64,000 nt of DNA from positions 15,831,584 to 15,895,583 of the forward strand of contig NC_058139.1 in NCBI RefSeq assembly GCF_011075055.1. Direction: 5' to 3'. The notes beneath the pieces were generated by a model. The model searched no databases, had not been told where the DNA came from, and saw only the letters and a program-made list of their open reading frames with translations. Of the stretch, positions 22,525 to 35,804 are shown in pieces; position 1 is the stretch's first letter, and each line of letters begins with the position of its first letter. Source of the DNA: Mangifera indica (lineage: Eukaryota > Streptophyta > Magnoliopsida > Sapindales > Anacardiaceae). Both the position numbers and the translations under genes were made by a program.

Positions 22525-23320
22525 ATGTCAAACCCAGTGTATCGATCAATTCTCACAAAAAGAAAATAAGTTCACTGGAAGTAACTACACTTATTGGTAC
22601 AAAAATCTTTAGATTATTCCGTATCAGGAGAAAAGGTTATACATCATTTAGGGGTTACTACGCCTAAGTCTAGTCTCAATGCCAACCAGAAATAAAATGA
22701 TACTTTTAATAAATATCTTGATGACTCCATGGAAGTTCAATGCCTTATGTTAATTTCCATGTCACTTGATCTTTAAAAACAACATGAGGAAATGGATGCG
22801 CAATCCATACTTGCATACCTCTGAGACTTACATGGCACTCATGCGAGGGCTGAACGATATAAGGTGCCAAGTACACTATTTGATTGGCTAATTTCATTAT
22901 GAATATTAACATAAACGAAAAGGAGAAAACCCTTGAGGAGTTGTTCTATATACTCAATTACGTTGAATAAGAAGTACGAAGGTAAATTTAACTAATCTAC
23001 TTGTGGTTGAAGCCCAAGCATCAAAAGTCAAGGCTAAAGGAAAAAGCAAAGCCTAGACTAAGCTTAAGCCTAAAGTGAAGAAGCAAACTGATACTATTAC
23101 TTAACCTATAGATGTTGTAGGGAAAGAAAATGTTGTCTACTTCTATTATGGAAAGTCAGGTTACTGGATAAGACATTGCAAGACCTTTCTAAAGAATAAC
23201 AAGAAGAAAGTAGTTGAATCCTCTACTTCTAGTATGTTTGTCATTGAGATAAACTATTCTTTTTTTTCATCCTAAGTTATAGACACAAGATGTAGTTCTC
23301 ATATTTGTTTTAATATGCAG
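22525..23320 (+). pseudogene. R-family unit a gag and protease entry
   Basis: ATG at 22525 (MSNPVYRSILTKRK). Gag motifs follow in broken frames: EVQCLM, KQHEEMDAQSILAYL, ARAERYKVPSTLFDWL. A lysine/proline-rich linker ends in the zinc knuckle region near 23130, reading YFYYGKSGYWIRHC, where cysteines and the histidine of the CCHC box have become Tyr (TGT to TAT, CAC to TAC). The protease entry follows as IDTRCSSHIC near 23280 (family DTG; G to R). Non-functional. Confidence 0.8.
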
Positions 23321-24470
23321 AGATTGTGGTAGAGTAGATTGCTTGCCAAATGAGAGATTGATAGACGTGTTAGAAATAAAACATTTGTTATTGCATTAGC
23401 CATAAGGGTTTATTATCATAGGATGTCCACGAGGCTAGTTTTAGAATTAAACCATTGTTATTATGTACCTTCTGTTTCAAGAAACTTAATTTCTATATTG
23501 GTTTTAGACAAAAAAAGATATTCCTTTTTTATTACTAGTGGTATTATAACCATCAGCTTAAATAATATTCTCTATGGAATAGCTCAACTACATAATGGTT
23601 TATATAATTTGAAATTGGATAATAAAATTCTCAATGTGCAAAATAATAAATTATTAAAATCGAATGATCTGAATACCACATATATATGGCATTACCGGCT
23701 AGACCATATTAAACCGAAATGTATATCAAAACTTCTTGAACAAAGAATCTTGTAATCATTTGACTTTAGTCATATGATGAATGCGAAACATGCCTATTGG
23801 GTAAAATGGCCAAAACACCTTTCACTGGACATAGTGAAAAGGTGATTTAACTATTAGGGATCATTTACAACAATGTATATAGGCCTACGATAATGTATAA
23901 TAGATATAGGGAAGTCTACTTTGTCACATTTACTGATAACTTCAATAGATATGACTATGTGTTTATGATGAAACACAAGTCTGAATGTTTTGATTAATTT
24001 AAAGAATTTAATAAACGAAGTAAAAAAGCAATTTAGGAAACAAATTAAAGTCCTTCAAAGTGATCAATAAGGTGAATACTTAAGTGCTAAATTTAGACAA
24101 TATATGATGGAATATAGGATAGTATCTCAACTCACTCCTTCTGATACTCCTCAACACAATGGTGTATTTGAACAAAGGAATAAAACCTTGATAAAAATGG
24201 TCAAGCCCATGATGAGTTTTATTGATTTATCTATTTCTTTCTAACATTATACCTTAGAAACTTTTGTCTATATATTAAGCCCAATCTAGATTACTTAAGG
24301 ATTTTAGACTGTGAAACTTAAATTAAGAAATTAACTTCGAACAAGTTGAGCTCTAAGTCTAAAAAGGGTGTCTTTATAGGGTAACTAAAGGTTTTTAAAG
24401 GATATTTTTTTCACCATCTAGAGAAGCAAAAAGTCTTTGGTACTCGTACTAGTGATAGAATGGTGATAGA
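23321..24470 (+). pseudogene. R-family unit a pre-integrase and integrase, then deletion
   Basis: 23423-23755 is an open stretch of 110 codons covering the protease tail and pre-integrase: LVLELNHCYYVPSVSRNLIS, LYGIAQLHNGLYNL and WHYRLDHIKPKCISKLLEQ. Integrase pieces follow (TFTDNFNRYDYVFMMKHKSE near 23935; an SDQ.GEY-like second block near 24060). The integrase C-terminal/linker region ends in KSKKGVFIG near 24360 and KQKVFGTRTSDRM near 24430. RT and RNase H are missing: at about 24455-24480 the sequence passes directly into the middle of an R-family LTR. Confidence 0.78.
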
Positions 24471-25985
24471 ATTATCATGATGTTGAGCTGCCTTACCAAA
24501 AGGTGGCAATAGTTTTCAAGTGTTAAAGTTGTTTGCTAACAGCTTAGTGCAACACATAAGTGCACATTGTAAACATATTCATTAGATTGACCATACCAGA
24601 GGATATCCATATGGATGGTTACTCTAGTGTCTATGGAACAAATTCTTTGAACATTATGGGTTCATGTGATTCTTTAACTTAAGGTTGCTAGACCGTCTCA
24701 TATAAGGATTGGTATGGTTTGACATTATCCAACGTATTACGTAATAGGGGTATCATAAAGGAATGACTAGTCATATTATGAGACACATGGAGGCTATGGT
24801 TGATCAATAAAAGATTCGTCACTCCTAAACACAAGAGAATATATCTCATATATGAATACTGAAAGACACTCATGATTGTTTGAATCTGTGGCCATAGTGG
24901 AATGAGGTTGTATGTAAGTCATTAATATATATCAGCTTATATTAAGAGATATCGGATAAGGAAAGGATTGAATTGCATGTAATTGTGATGTTGTAAAAGC
25001 TTATAAAGAAGTTCACTAACACTCTATCATCTGGGTAGCCATGGCATTTTGCTAGAGGCCAATCTTAGTCTATGTCTAAAATGAACCTGAATTCAGACAT
25101 TATCGGTTTGATAGAGAGCTTATAGGTCACACGTATTGAAGGTTTAATATGAACCAAAAGGCAAGGATCGTTTGATGACAATCCTAGGATCATGGAAAAA
25201 AAGAAACGTATGGATATGTTTTAACTGAAATCATTTGGTATGCATAGTGTCATGTGGCATCATGCAAATGCACTGTATGGTTTTGAATGGACCTATTTAG
25301 GAGTCTAATTGAGCAAGGCCAAATGATGGATGCGAGTTAACTAGCTAAGTTAACTTATGGGTAAAATGTTTTAGTTAAACGAAGATTCTTCAAAGTCATT
25401 GTTTAATAGAAAGTTTAGGTTGAGTTGGAATCCTAATTTCATTAGGGTTCCTATGCAAACTTTCAATAAATTAAGAGTTTTGATTTAATAAGAACTCTTA
25501 GACACCTTATCACCTGTGTAGTTAGAATCCCAACTAACTTAAGATTTATGCATACCTTATAAATAAATGTGTTTAGTTTAAGAACAAGCTAAAACATACA
25601 TCCTAAACACACATCTTCATACCTAGAACCTAGTTTATGTAGGCTTCCACTGTTATGACTTCTTCTCACTTTGTCATGGTCTAATTTCCAAGATCTAGTT
25701 GATAGAAGCCTTAGCAGTCTTCTTTCTAGATCGCCTCCCATTCGTGCTGTATATAGATACCAATGTGCCACCTCAAAAAGGTTGGATAACAATCTTTACA
25801 TATCGACGTGAAGTTTTAAAGGAGCCAACAACGTAAGTATAATTTCTAAACACTTGATGTGTGTTTAACATGTTTATGAATCTATACATTAAAAAAAATA
25901 TCTTAGATGGGTTTTAGGATCTTTGATAATTTTTAAATTTTTAATTCTTTTATGTTACCAATTAACAGTGCCCTAAAACCCTACA
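24470..25985 (+). repeat. R-family LTR shared by units a and b
   Basis: Missing its first part because of the deletion junction at about 24470. Otherwise collinear with the other R-family LTRs and ends CCCTACA at 25985. It is followed by a primer-binding site, so it serves as the 5' LTR of unit b while lying at the 3' side of unit a: an array in which one LTR is shared. Confidence 0.8.
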
Positions 25986-27844
25986 GTAATATCAAAGCCA
26001 CCATTTAGACATATTTTCATGAAAATATACCTGCAAGTTTTGATTACATATCGTTGCATGTAATTGATAAATAATCAAAACCCTAAAATTAGTAAAGTTC
26101 ATTTGCAATTGTGTTTTCACACAATTTGTTGAGTTCAAGAACAATATAGAGATGTGTTAAATTTATTAAATGATTATTCCTAAAATTTTCTTGAATTTAA
26201 TTGTTAATGCAAGATTAAATTCAAGGTTGATAGCCGGTTTGTCATGTAAGCGTGGTTTATACTCCATTGTTGCTTATATGATGATTGGATTGCCTTTGAC
26301 GATGGCTCCTAGTTTTCTCGTCACTGGAAAGTCCAAAAACTAATTCTGAAAATAGCACCCTCCATAGCTAGAATGAAAACTGAACAGGGTGGTACTGAGC
26401 AAGGCAAGATTACTCTACTCTGTGAAGCACGCTTGGATTGAAACTGCATTATAAGTCAACATAGGTGGCAGCCTAAGCTCCGACCACTGGGACGTGGTAG
26501 GGTAGCTTCTGCCCTATCTCATTCCTAAGGTATGGGTTGGTTCATCATCAAACGACACCCACTTAGGTAGTTTTGTCTAGGCTGCACATTGTCATTAGTA
26601 CACTCGTTGCACGTTGAACTTGTGCGTGGTTAGGTAGTTTTTTTGCTTAAGTCCTAATTGTTTTTTGTGCAAACTGTGTATGGTGGTCTTCCATCATGCC
26701 CTCAACATGCCTCTCGAGATGCCTATATGCCTTTCAAGATTACGAATTAGCTTTTGGTTTAAGTTTTGTTGAATTGGAGCAAAATTGAATTTTCCTTTAA
26801 TCTTGGGCTTGAATGACTATTTTGCAAAGTTTTAGGGATAAAAATGTAATTTAACACTTGGCTAATTAATTATTAAAATTTAATTTTAATTTGATATGTA
26901 TGTATAGATGTGTTTATGCATAGTGCCTAGTATGTAGCCAACGAACAAATGTAAATGATTATTTTATTTTATTTTGGTTGTAATTCTTAAATAGGGTTTG
27001 TGTAGCTCTACCTTATTCCCCATTTCTTTTATATTACGTTTTTATTTTATTTTATTAGAATTATTTAACTAGGAAACAAAGTTATGCAATTATTGAAGAC
27101 TAGAGGTGAAAAGGACAAACGTGAAGACGAAGACCCGAAGACAAAATATTCACTTAGGTTAACCAATCAAAGTTCTCTTGACTCAAGAGGTTTGACATTA
27201 GTTATGATAGTGTACTGACACGTTTTAATTTTACATTGTTGGATGGAGGTAAATGCTTATATTTTCTAGGTATCACCTAACATGTAACATAAAATCTGAT
27301 AAGACAAATTAATTAAAAACTCTCAATTTAAATATTAAGTCTAAGATCAAATTGGTGACTTCCAATATAATGTCCTAATTAAACCCCTATTTATTGGAAC
27401 CTTGTTTGGGAAAGTGAAGGGTACACTTCTACCAAGCAAAAAATTAGGAGATATTCATATTAAGCTAACTTAACTAGTATACTTTGTTTGTTAGTCAAAG
27501 CAAAGTGAAGTATATTAGAGCTATGAGTAGGGAATGCATTTGTCGTGCAAGGTGATACGTAGTTTCCACTCTACTGATACCAAAAGTCACATTTGAGGCT
27601 GCATGATTTGTTGGGCCAAAACCTAGCTTGAGATCATAGGGTTTTGATGATTAATTTGAAATTTACTTATTCGATTAATTGAACTTGTTCATCAAAACAA
27701 ATGGGAGTACAATAATGAGGGCTTTTAGCTTGAGGAAAATAGTAGAAGCAATTTAATTAATTAAATCTATAATTAAAATGATTATTAATTATGAATAAAA
27801 TTAATAATTATCTTTATCTATAAATTGTAGATCAAATAATCATT
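25986..27844 (+). other. R-family unit b primer-binding site and leader
   Basis: TAATATCAAAGCC (25987-25999) is a decayed TGGTATCAGAGCC. About 1.85 kb of non-coding leader follows, collinear with unit a (for example the TAGTGCCTAGT and GGTTTGACATT blocks). Confidence 0.72.
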
Positions 27845-28850
27845 ATGTCAAACCAACATATTGATAAATTCTCAAAAAAAAGAATAAGCTCGATGGAAGT
27901 AACTTCACTAATTGGTACAAAAATCTTTGAATCATTCTATATCAAGAAAAGAGGTTGTATATCTTTGAAGGGACATTACCCAAAGAGGCTACTTCGGATT
28001 CCACCTAGGCAAAGAAAGATATTTTCAACAAATATCTTAATGACTCTATAGAAGATCAGTGTCGTGTGTTGACTTCCATGACACCTAAGCTTAAAAAACA
28101 ATATGAGGAAATGGATGCTCTATCCATACTTGCTTACCTTTGAGAGTTATATGACACTTGTTTAAGGGTTGAATGATATGAGGTGACAAGTGCCTTGTTT
28201 GATTGCAAATTCTCTAAAGGAGGATAAGTTGGCCTTCATATGGTCAAGATGATTGGCTATACTGAATGATTGGCAAGTTTGGGTTTTATCATGGATAATA
28301 AGCATGCCATCAACTTGGTACTGAAATCCTTTTCTAAATTATGGGGTAATTTCATTATGAATTTTAACTTACACAAGGAGGAAAAATCATTGAAAAAGTT
28401 ATTGTATATGTTCAGGCACACTAAACAAGAGGTATGAATGGTAGCTTTGAATAACATTCTTATAGTTAAAGCCCAAGCACCTAAAACCAAAGCTAAGGGC
28501 AAACATAAGGACAAGGCCAAAGCTAAACCCAATGCAAAGAAGCAACTTAATACTATTACTTAGCTAACAAAGGGTGTGGGGAAAGAAAATGTTGTCTGTT
28601 TCTATTGTGACAAAGTTAGTCACTAGATGAGACATTGTAAGGTGTTTCTAGAGAATAAGAAAAATAAGGCAACTAGAGTCTCTACTTCAGGTATGTTTAT
28701 TATTGATATAAACTATTCTCCTTGTTCATCTTGGGTTGTAGATACAAGATATAGTTTTATATTTGTTTTGAAATGCAGGAACTATGACATAGTAGATCTC
28801 TTGCTAAAGGAAAGGTTGACCTACAAGTTGAAAATAAAACACTCAATCAT
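27845..28850 (+). pseudogene. R-family unit b gag, cut by copia-A
   Basis: ATG at 27845 (MSNQHIDKFSKKRI). Gag motifs: KQYEEMDALSILAYL, LTCLRVE-type block near 28150, LKSFSKLWGNFIMNF near 28320. The zinc knuckle near 28590 is VCFYCDKVSH..RHC, with all CCHC ligands kept, though one codon inside (TGG in the family) is now a stop. Protease entry VVDTRYSF near 28735 has lost the DTG glycine. The sequence stops matching R-family at about 28850, where copia-A leader begins. Confidence 0.8.
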
Positions 28851-28852
28851 AT

Positions 28853-29137
28853 TAATGCAAGTTGATACTTGTACACAATGTTTCATTCAACTAATGCACC
28901 TAATCTCATTAATGCAAGTTAATTCTTGTACATAATTTTTCGTTCAACTAATGCACCTAATCTCATTAATGCAAGTTGATTCTTGCACACAACCTTTCAT
29001 TCAACTAATACATCTAATCTCATTAATACAAGTTGATTCTTGTATACAATCTTTCATTCAATTGATACATCTAATCTCATTAATGTAAGTTGATTCTTGT
29101 ACACAACCTTTTATTCAACTAAAGTAAACAAAATCAT
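28853..29137. repeat. 57-bp tandem repeat array, 5 units
   Basis: Unit landmarks ATTAATGCAAGTTGAT, CTTGTACACAA, TTTCATTCAACTAATGCACC and TAATCTC recur about every 57 bp with increasing divergence to the right. The homologous place in copia-B (about 58535-58595) has only one unit, so the array expanded in this copy. Confidence 0.88.
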
Positions 29138-29853
29138 GCACATCATCTCATGGCTCATATAGATCCATTACCGTTCAAAACAACTTGCAAGCACTTTCAC
29201 CATACATCATATCCTTTTAGATTATATGTAATTATATACATTAATCACATACATCATAATTTTCACCCAAATGTCTTAATCAATATTAAAACATCATTTA
29301 GCATGTCCAAATGTTAACTTAAAAAATAATCCAAAATTTTTTATGAACAATTTCAAAATATTAACATATCTCCATACATTAAACTTTCCTATACATATAC
29401 ATACATGCTTGCCCTAAATTCATGCATTTTATGTACAATACACAAAATTAGCATAAATTTTTCAATGTATATCATCATATACATCCAGCCAAGATGCATT
29501 GATAAAAATTCTAGGATTTAAATTTCAATTCTCAAGCCAAAAAGCACATGTATGTCTAAATCAAGCACATATACATCCATCCTATGAACACTTCATCATA
29601 TACATGCCTTAAAGCACATGTTCTTCATCTTAAAATCATTAGAACATGGAAAAAAGAAATAAAACTCAGCAAAGAAAGATTCAGCCAAGAGTTATAAAGC
29701 AAAACACGCTTCTTGAAAAGCTTGATTTCCTAGCAAACTAACAACATGCATGTACACATATGATGCATAAACATACCCTCATGTATAAAAATCATATATT
29801 TCACTTTGAAAAGACATGCAAGGTGTTGAACCAAGCTCTAATACCATTTGAAA

Positions 29854-31415
29854 GATTGGGTGAAGAGAATAGATGCAAAACGAACATATATGTAAAGAGA
29901 GAAAGAATCAAAGCATGTATTTGCAGAAGAGGAAAAAGATAAGGATTTTACCTACTCCTTTGCCTCCTATATGGATATAAGATGATGGAATGCCTCTCCT
30001 ACTTGCAAGATCTCTAAAGAAGTCTACCACCAAGCCAAAATACAACCCTTGTTGTGAGGTAGAGAAAGGGGAGAAAGTTTTGCAATTTAGTAAGAGAATT
30101 TTTAGTTTAAAATAGACTAACTCATTTTGAATTAACTAACTTCATTCTTTTATAATGTTAGTTAGTTGTAGTTTTCTAAAATTCTACTTTTGGCCCACCA
30201 AAATGCTGACTTAAAGATTTGTCATGCATATATATATATAAAAAACATATTTTAGCCACATTAATTTCATCTCACTAACATCTTAACTTTTAAGATATTA
30301 TTTTTGCATCTATATAACATTTTTATGATTCTTATTATCCTTTGAAAAGTGCTAGCCAACCATGAATAATTAATTTTTTCTCTTGTAAGCTTGATTTATT
30401 GGTATAGCCCTTTAGGTTTACCAGAGCATAATCATGAGTTCTTTTTTGAACGATTTGAAAGTGTATTTGAAAACTCAATGACTATGAAAAATATCTAACA
30501 ATGCATTATAGCCCCTAAACCATGATGAAGAAATACTTCATCAAACCTAAAATATCCAATTGTATGTTCTATGTAAGTAATATCATTTCGTTGTCCAATC
30601 CAGAACATTAACTTTTTAGACTTATAGATTGTTAAAGTCTTAATTTTGATTCTTTACGAATCATCGATTTAAATATTCAGAACACGTCATAACAAACTAC
30701 GTTTGCATGACTTACATTATACTCTGCCAGAGATTTGATTTATAATATTTATCAATGTTCAATTCAGAAATCAAATCTAGGTCAAATCTACAGATATTTA
30801 GAACCCAATACTTTCTGAGTTAACCGAACCCATCTTTATCGTCATTTTTTTCCACATACAAATAACACATGACCAGTATAGGTTTTTTTTACAAGATATA
30901 GTTAACCTCATATATATATACCATATGAATCACACATATCTATATCGAATCTAATTATGACGTCTTAGGTCAAAAATTACTTCGTACACTAGTACAATCT
31001 TATAATAAGTCATTAACTATGATTTAATGACCATGTGACTTATTGTTATTAGTTATGTTCAAAAAACGACTCTCTAATTGTTAATCCATACTAATACCTT
31101 AATGAAATGACCATCATCATCACCGTACTAATGTCATCTTATGACATTCAATGGAGATATTTAGTATGCCTACTATGTGATTTAATTGTCCAAGTTATAT
31201 CACATCCATAAGGAACAATTCAATGATTCAATTTGTATTAAGTGAGTCATCCAAATAGTTCATACACATGTTTTATATTATCGCACACTAAAGGAAACAA
31301 CTTATGCATATGAATAAAAGAACTACTTCTTTATTAATAAATTATTTAAAATATTATATACAAGATGAAATGCCCTGAAACCGATAACACGAATGGTTCC
31401 TAGGGTATACACTAA
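29854..31415 (-). repeat. copia-A LTR
   Basis: Adjacent to the primer-binding site on the left and with a TGTTAGTGTATACC start on the minus strand at the right end. 30200-30865 aligns by eye with 59670-60290 (for example the AAACTCAATGAC(T/A)ATG and CATGATGAAGAAATACT(T/C) blocks). No coding sequence. Confidence 0.75.
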
Positions 31416-32336
31416 CAAGTGTTTTTCCATGAAAAACTTAGGAGAAGTAATTTATATTCTTGGGATTAAAATTTACATAGATAAAAGGCATAGATCGCAT
31501 GGCCTAAGTTAAAGCATGTGCATAGGCAAGCTGTTGAACAAATTCTGTATGGAAGAATCCAAGAAAAGATTTCTACCCATGTCTCATGGTATATATCTTT
31601 CAAAAGAGATGTGTCAATCTTCATAGTTTGAGAGAGATAAGATAAGAAGGATTTCATATGCCTTAGTTATAGAATCTATCATGTATGTCATGCTATGTAC
31701 GAGGATTGTCATACACCTTGAGTGTTTGAAGTAGATATCAATCTAATCTAGGTGAAAGACACTGGATGACTACTAAGAACATCCTAAAGTACCTAAGAAG
31801 GACTAAAGATGCGTTCTTGGTTTATGGAAGGGATTATGAACTCATTATTAGAGGCTAGTATGATGTTAGTTTCCAAACTGATTGAGATGACTTTAAATCA
31901 TAATCTAGGTTTGTGTTTTATTTGAATTGTGGTGCAATAAGCAAGAAAAACTCTAGCAAAGTACAGTGGCTGATTCTACAACAGAGTCTAAAAACATTTT
32001 CTTTTTAGAACTAACAAAAGAGGTTATATGGATGAAGAAGTTCTTGACAAAACTTGGAGTGGTTCCAAGCATTATTGAGCCAATTAAGCTCTATTGTGAC
32101 AACAATAAAATGATTGCTCAAGCAAAGGAACCACAGTCTTATCAAACATCCAAACACATACTTAGACGATATCACCTTATCCTATAGATTATTCAATAAG
32201 GTGATATACAGATAGAGAAGATTGATACAAATGACAATTTGGCTGACCCATTGTCAAAACCTATGTCGTAGTAAAAGTATGACAAGGGATTAGGCATTAG
32301 ATACATGACTGATTGGCTATAATGTAAGTGGGAGAT
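31416..32336 (+). pseudogene. R-family unit b reverse transcriptase C-terminus and RNase H
   Basis: Resumes exactly after copia-A with FSMKNLGEVIYILGIKIYID (RT C-terminal part), CMEESKKRFLPMSHGIYLSK, then the RT connection and RNase H. From 31966: DSTTESKNIFFLELTKEVIW, then PIKLYCDNNKMIAQAKEPQS, TSKHILRRYHLI, and ADPLSKPMS near 32255. The polypurine tract AAGTGGGAGA lies at 32326-32335 just before the LTR. Protease, integrase and the RT catalytic domain are missing from this unit. Confidence 0.8.
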
Positions 32337-33655
32337 TATTAAGGCAGATGCCCTAGAGTTAATTGATTTGACATTTATAATTGTAATATATCTCATTAAT
32401 TCAATAAAAAGGATTTATAGTTATTCAATTCATATGTTTGTCTATTCTATGATTGTGTGAATAACATACCCTTAGAATGGTAGAATTGTGATAAAGGAAT
32501 TAGACGACTGATTGTAGAAATGTTCATAATCCCAACATTACAATGGCCAAGGTCATATGTAATGGTGATGAGATTATCATAGTATTGAGTGACCCCATTG
32601 AAAGACGACAACAGTTTTCACGTGTCGAAGCTATTTACTGATGGCTTTGTGTAACACATGGGTGCATATTGTAGACATATTCATCAGACTGAACCTACCA
32701 AAGGATATCCATATGGATAGTTATTCCACTGTTTATAAAATAAATCTCTAGACACCATGGGTGTATTTGATCCTTTTACTTAAGGTTGTCAAACTGTCTC
32801 ATGTAAGGATTGGTGTGTTTTGATACTATTTAACATATTACTATAATAAGGGTATCATAAAGGCAATGATTGGTCATATCATGGGATGCATAAAACTATG
32901 GTTAATTAATAAAAGATTTGTCACTCTTGAGCACAAGAGAAGATATCTCATATGTAAATGCTTAAAGACATTCACAACTATTTGAATCTATAGCCATAGT
33001 GGAATAAGGTTGTAAACTAATTCGTGTAAGTCATTAATGTGTATCAGCTTATATCGAGGAAGACATACTTCATGTCCTAACCTCGAGAGATATCGGTTGA
33101 GAAAATGATTGAATTGCTTGTAATTGTGATGTTGTAAAAACTTATAGAGATATTTGTTTACACTCTATATTTCAGGTGGCCATGGTGTTTTGCTAAAGGC
33201 CAGTATTGGTCTATGTCTAAATTTGACCTAAATTTAGACACTACTAGTTTGATAGAAAACTTATAGGTCACACGCATTAAGGGGTTTATATGAGCTAAAA
33301 GGCAAGGATCATTTGATGATAATCCTAAGATCATAGAAAGAAAGAAACGTATGGATGTGTTTTGACTGGAATTATTTGGTGTGAATGGTGCCATATGGCA
33401 TTGTGCAAATGCATTACATGGTTTCAGTTGGGCCTACTTAAGTGTCTAATCAAGCTAGGCCAAATGATTGATGCAAGTGAATTAGTTGAGTTAACTTGTG
33501 GGTAAAGTGTTTTAGTTAAATAAGGATTCTTCAAAGTCCTTGTTTAATATAAAGTTTAGGTTGAGTTAAAATCCTAATTTCATTAGGATTCCTATGCATT
33601 AAAACTTTTAATAAATTAAAAATCTTAATTTAATAAGAACATTTAGACACCTTAT
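32337..33655 (+). repeat. R-family unit b 3' LTR, truncated
   Basis: Starts TATTAAGGCAGATGCCCTAG (family TGTTAGGGTAGATGCC; TG decayed to TA) directly after the polypurine tract and follows the family to about 33655. There the terminal part (family end CCCTACA) is replaced by gypsy-2 LTR sequence. Confidence 0.82.
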
Positions 33656-33937
33656 TATTTTTCCTACATACAATTAACTCACATTTCATTTTCTGTTCTT
33701 GTCTCAACTACTCCATTTCTTAAAGGAAATATGGTCATTTCAACCCACACATGATCATGCTAAAAATATACACAAGATGTCCATGTCTTAGTTGACTAAT
33801 CATTGGTTAATGACATCTAATGACCATCGACCTATCCAGAAAACTAGAATTCAAGAATACAAAGATGTGTCATATACCATACAGTTGTGTGATGAGTCCA
33901 AAATCTGAACTAATCAACCAAAAACATACCTTAATTT
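33656..33937 (-). repeat. gypsy-2 left (3') LTR, first fragment
   Basis: Aligns by eye to 50386-50681 (shared ACTCA.A.TT..TTTTCTGTTCTTGTCTC block, CATGCTAAAA.TATACA, AATTCAAG). Continues at 40288 after the inserted R-family copy. Confidence 0.78.
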
Positions 33938-35790
33938 TGTAGGGTTTAGGGTGTTGTTAATTAGCAGCATAGTAGAATTAAAAATTTTAAAAATTATCAA
34001 AGATCTTAAAACCTACCAAAGATACTCTTTTTAATGTATAGGTTCATGAACATGTTAAACACACATAAGGTGTTTAGAAATTATACCTGCTTTCTTTGCT
34101 CCTGTAAGACTTCATGTGGTTATGTAAAGATTGTAATCCAACCTTTTTAAGGTGATGCCTTGGTATTCATGTGGAGCACAAATGACAGGCAATCCAAAAA
34201 GAAGGTTTTTAAGGCTTTTATCAATTATATCTTTGAAATTGGATCACGAGAAAATGAGAAAAAGGTCACGACAATATAAGCTTGCATTAACAAGGTTCTA
34301 TGCATGAAGATGTATGTTTAGGAAGTATGTGTTGGCTTGTTGTCGAAAAATTTAAACTCAAACTAAACACTTTTATTTATAAGGTGTGCATGAATTGTAA
34401 GTTAGTTAGGATTCTAACTACTTAAGTGATAAGGTGTCTAAGGGATTTTATTAAATTAAGACTCTTAATTTGTTGAAAGTTTTAATGCATGAGAATCCTA
34501 ATTAAATTAGGATTCCAACTTAACCTAAACTTTCTATCAAACAAGGACTTAGAAGAATCTTTGTTTAACTAAAACACCTTACCCACGAGTTAACTCAACC
34601 TATTGACTCACATCCATCATTTGGCCTTGCTCGCCTAGATTGTTAAGCAGGTCTAATCAAAACCATGCAGTAGATTTGCACGATGCCACATGTTACCATG
34701 CACAACAAATGATTCTAGTTAAAACATATCCATACATTTCTCTCTTTCCATGATCCTAAGATTGTCATCAAACGATTCTTACCTCTTGGTTGGTATCAAC
34801 TCTATAATCTGTGTAACCTATAAGCTCTCTATAGAATTGGTAGTATTTAAATTCAGATTGAAATTAGATACAAACTAAGATTGACCTTTAGCAAAGCATC
34901 ATGACCACCCGGATGACAAAGTGTCAATGAACATATTTATAAGCTTCTACAACATCATTGTTATATGTAATTCAATCATTTGCTCAATCAGAATCTCTTG
35001 AAGCTGAGACATACAAGTGTGTTTATCTTAGTAGTTCCTCGATATAAGTTAATACACATTAATGACTTACATGAATTAGGCTACAACCTTATCATACTGT
35101 GATCATAGATTCAAGTAGTCATGAATGTCTTTTAGCATTTGCATATGAGATATCTTCTCTTGTACTTAAGAGTAAAAAATCCTTTATTGATTAATAATAA
35201 CCTTCATGCATCTTACGATATGGCCAAACACTACCTTTATGATACCTTTATTAGGACAATACATTAGATAGTGTCAAACCATATCAATCCTTACATGAGA
35301 CAGTTTGGCAACCTTAAGTCAAATGATCACATGTTATTTGTTCCATAGACACTGAAACAACCATCCATATGGGTATCCTTTAATAGGGTCGATCTGATGA
35401 ACATGTCTACAATGTGCACGCATTTGTTATACCAAGTTGTTAGCAAATAATTTTAACAAGTGAGAATAGCTACCACCTTTCAGTGGAGTCACTCAATACT
35501 ATGATAATCCCATCACTATTACATGTGCCTTTGGTCATTGTAATGTTGAGATTATAAACATTTCTAAAATTTCCACTTAATGTGTGCATAGGTTCCTACA
35601 ATCAATCGTCTAATCCTTTCGTAATAGTTCTACCATTCTAAAGGCATGTAATCCACACAATCATATGATAGACAAACATTACAATTACAAATGAGATACA
35701 TTACAATCATATAAATCCTTTTATTAATTAATGAGATACATTACAATCATATATGTCAAATCAATTAGCTTCAAGGCATCTACCCTAACA
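33938..35790 (-). repeat. R-family copy c 3' LTR
   Basis: About 1.85 kb, from TGTAGGGTTTAGGG to CATCTACCCTAACA; partner of 38453-40282. The polypurine tract complement ATCTCTCATTTGC follows at 35791. Confidence 0.88.
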
Positions 35791-35804
35791 ATCTCTCATT
35801 TGCA

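Larger units (their letters stand above)
28850..31415 (-). mobile_element. copia-A: leader plus LTR fragment of another copia family
   Basis: Interrupts R-family unit b. It contains a 57-bp tandem array, a leader, a primer-binding site complement GCTCTAATACCATTTG (about 29838-29853), and then an LTR of about 1.56 kb ending TATACACTAACA at 31415. Read on the minus strand the LTR starts TGTTAGTGTATACCCTAGGA, a normal copia LTR start. The same leader/LTR family occurs at 57240-60295. No coding part of this copy remains. Confidence 0.75.

Noticed and set aside
28627..28935. A 102-codon open frame as an intact gene
   Set aside because: It is decayed R-family gag/protease running into the 57-bp tandem repeat of another element; no independent gene.
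28853..29137. CRISPR-like array
   Set aside because: Units are contiguous 57-bp tandem repeats with no unique spacers and lie in a plant retrotransposon leader.
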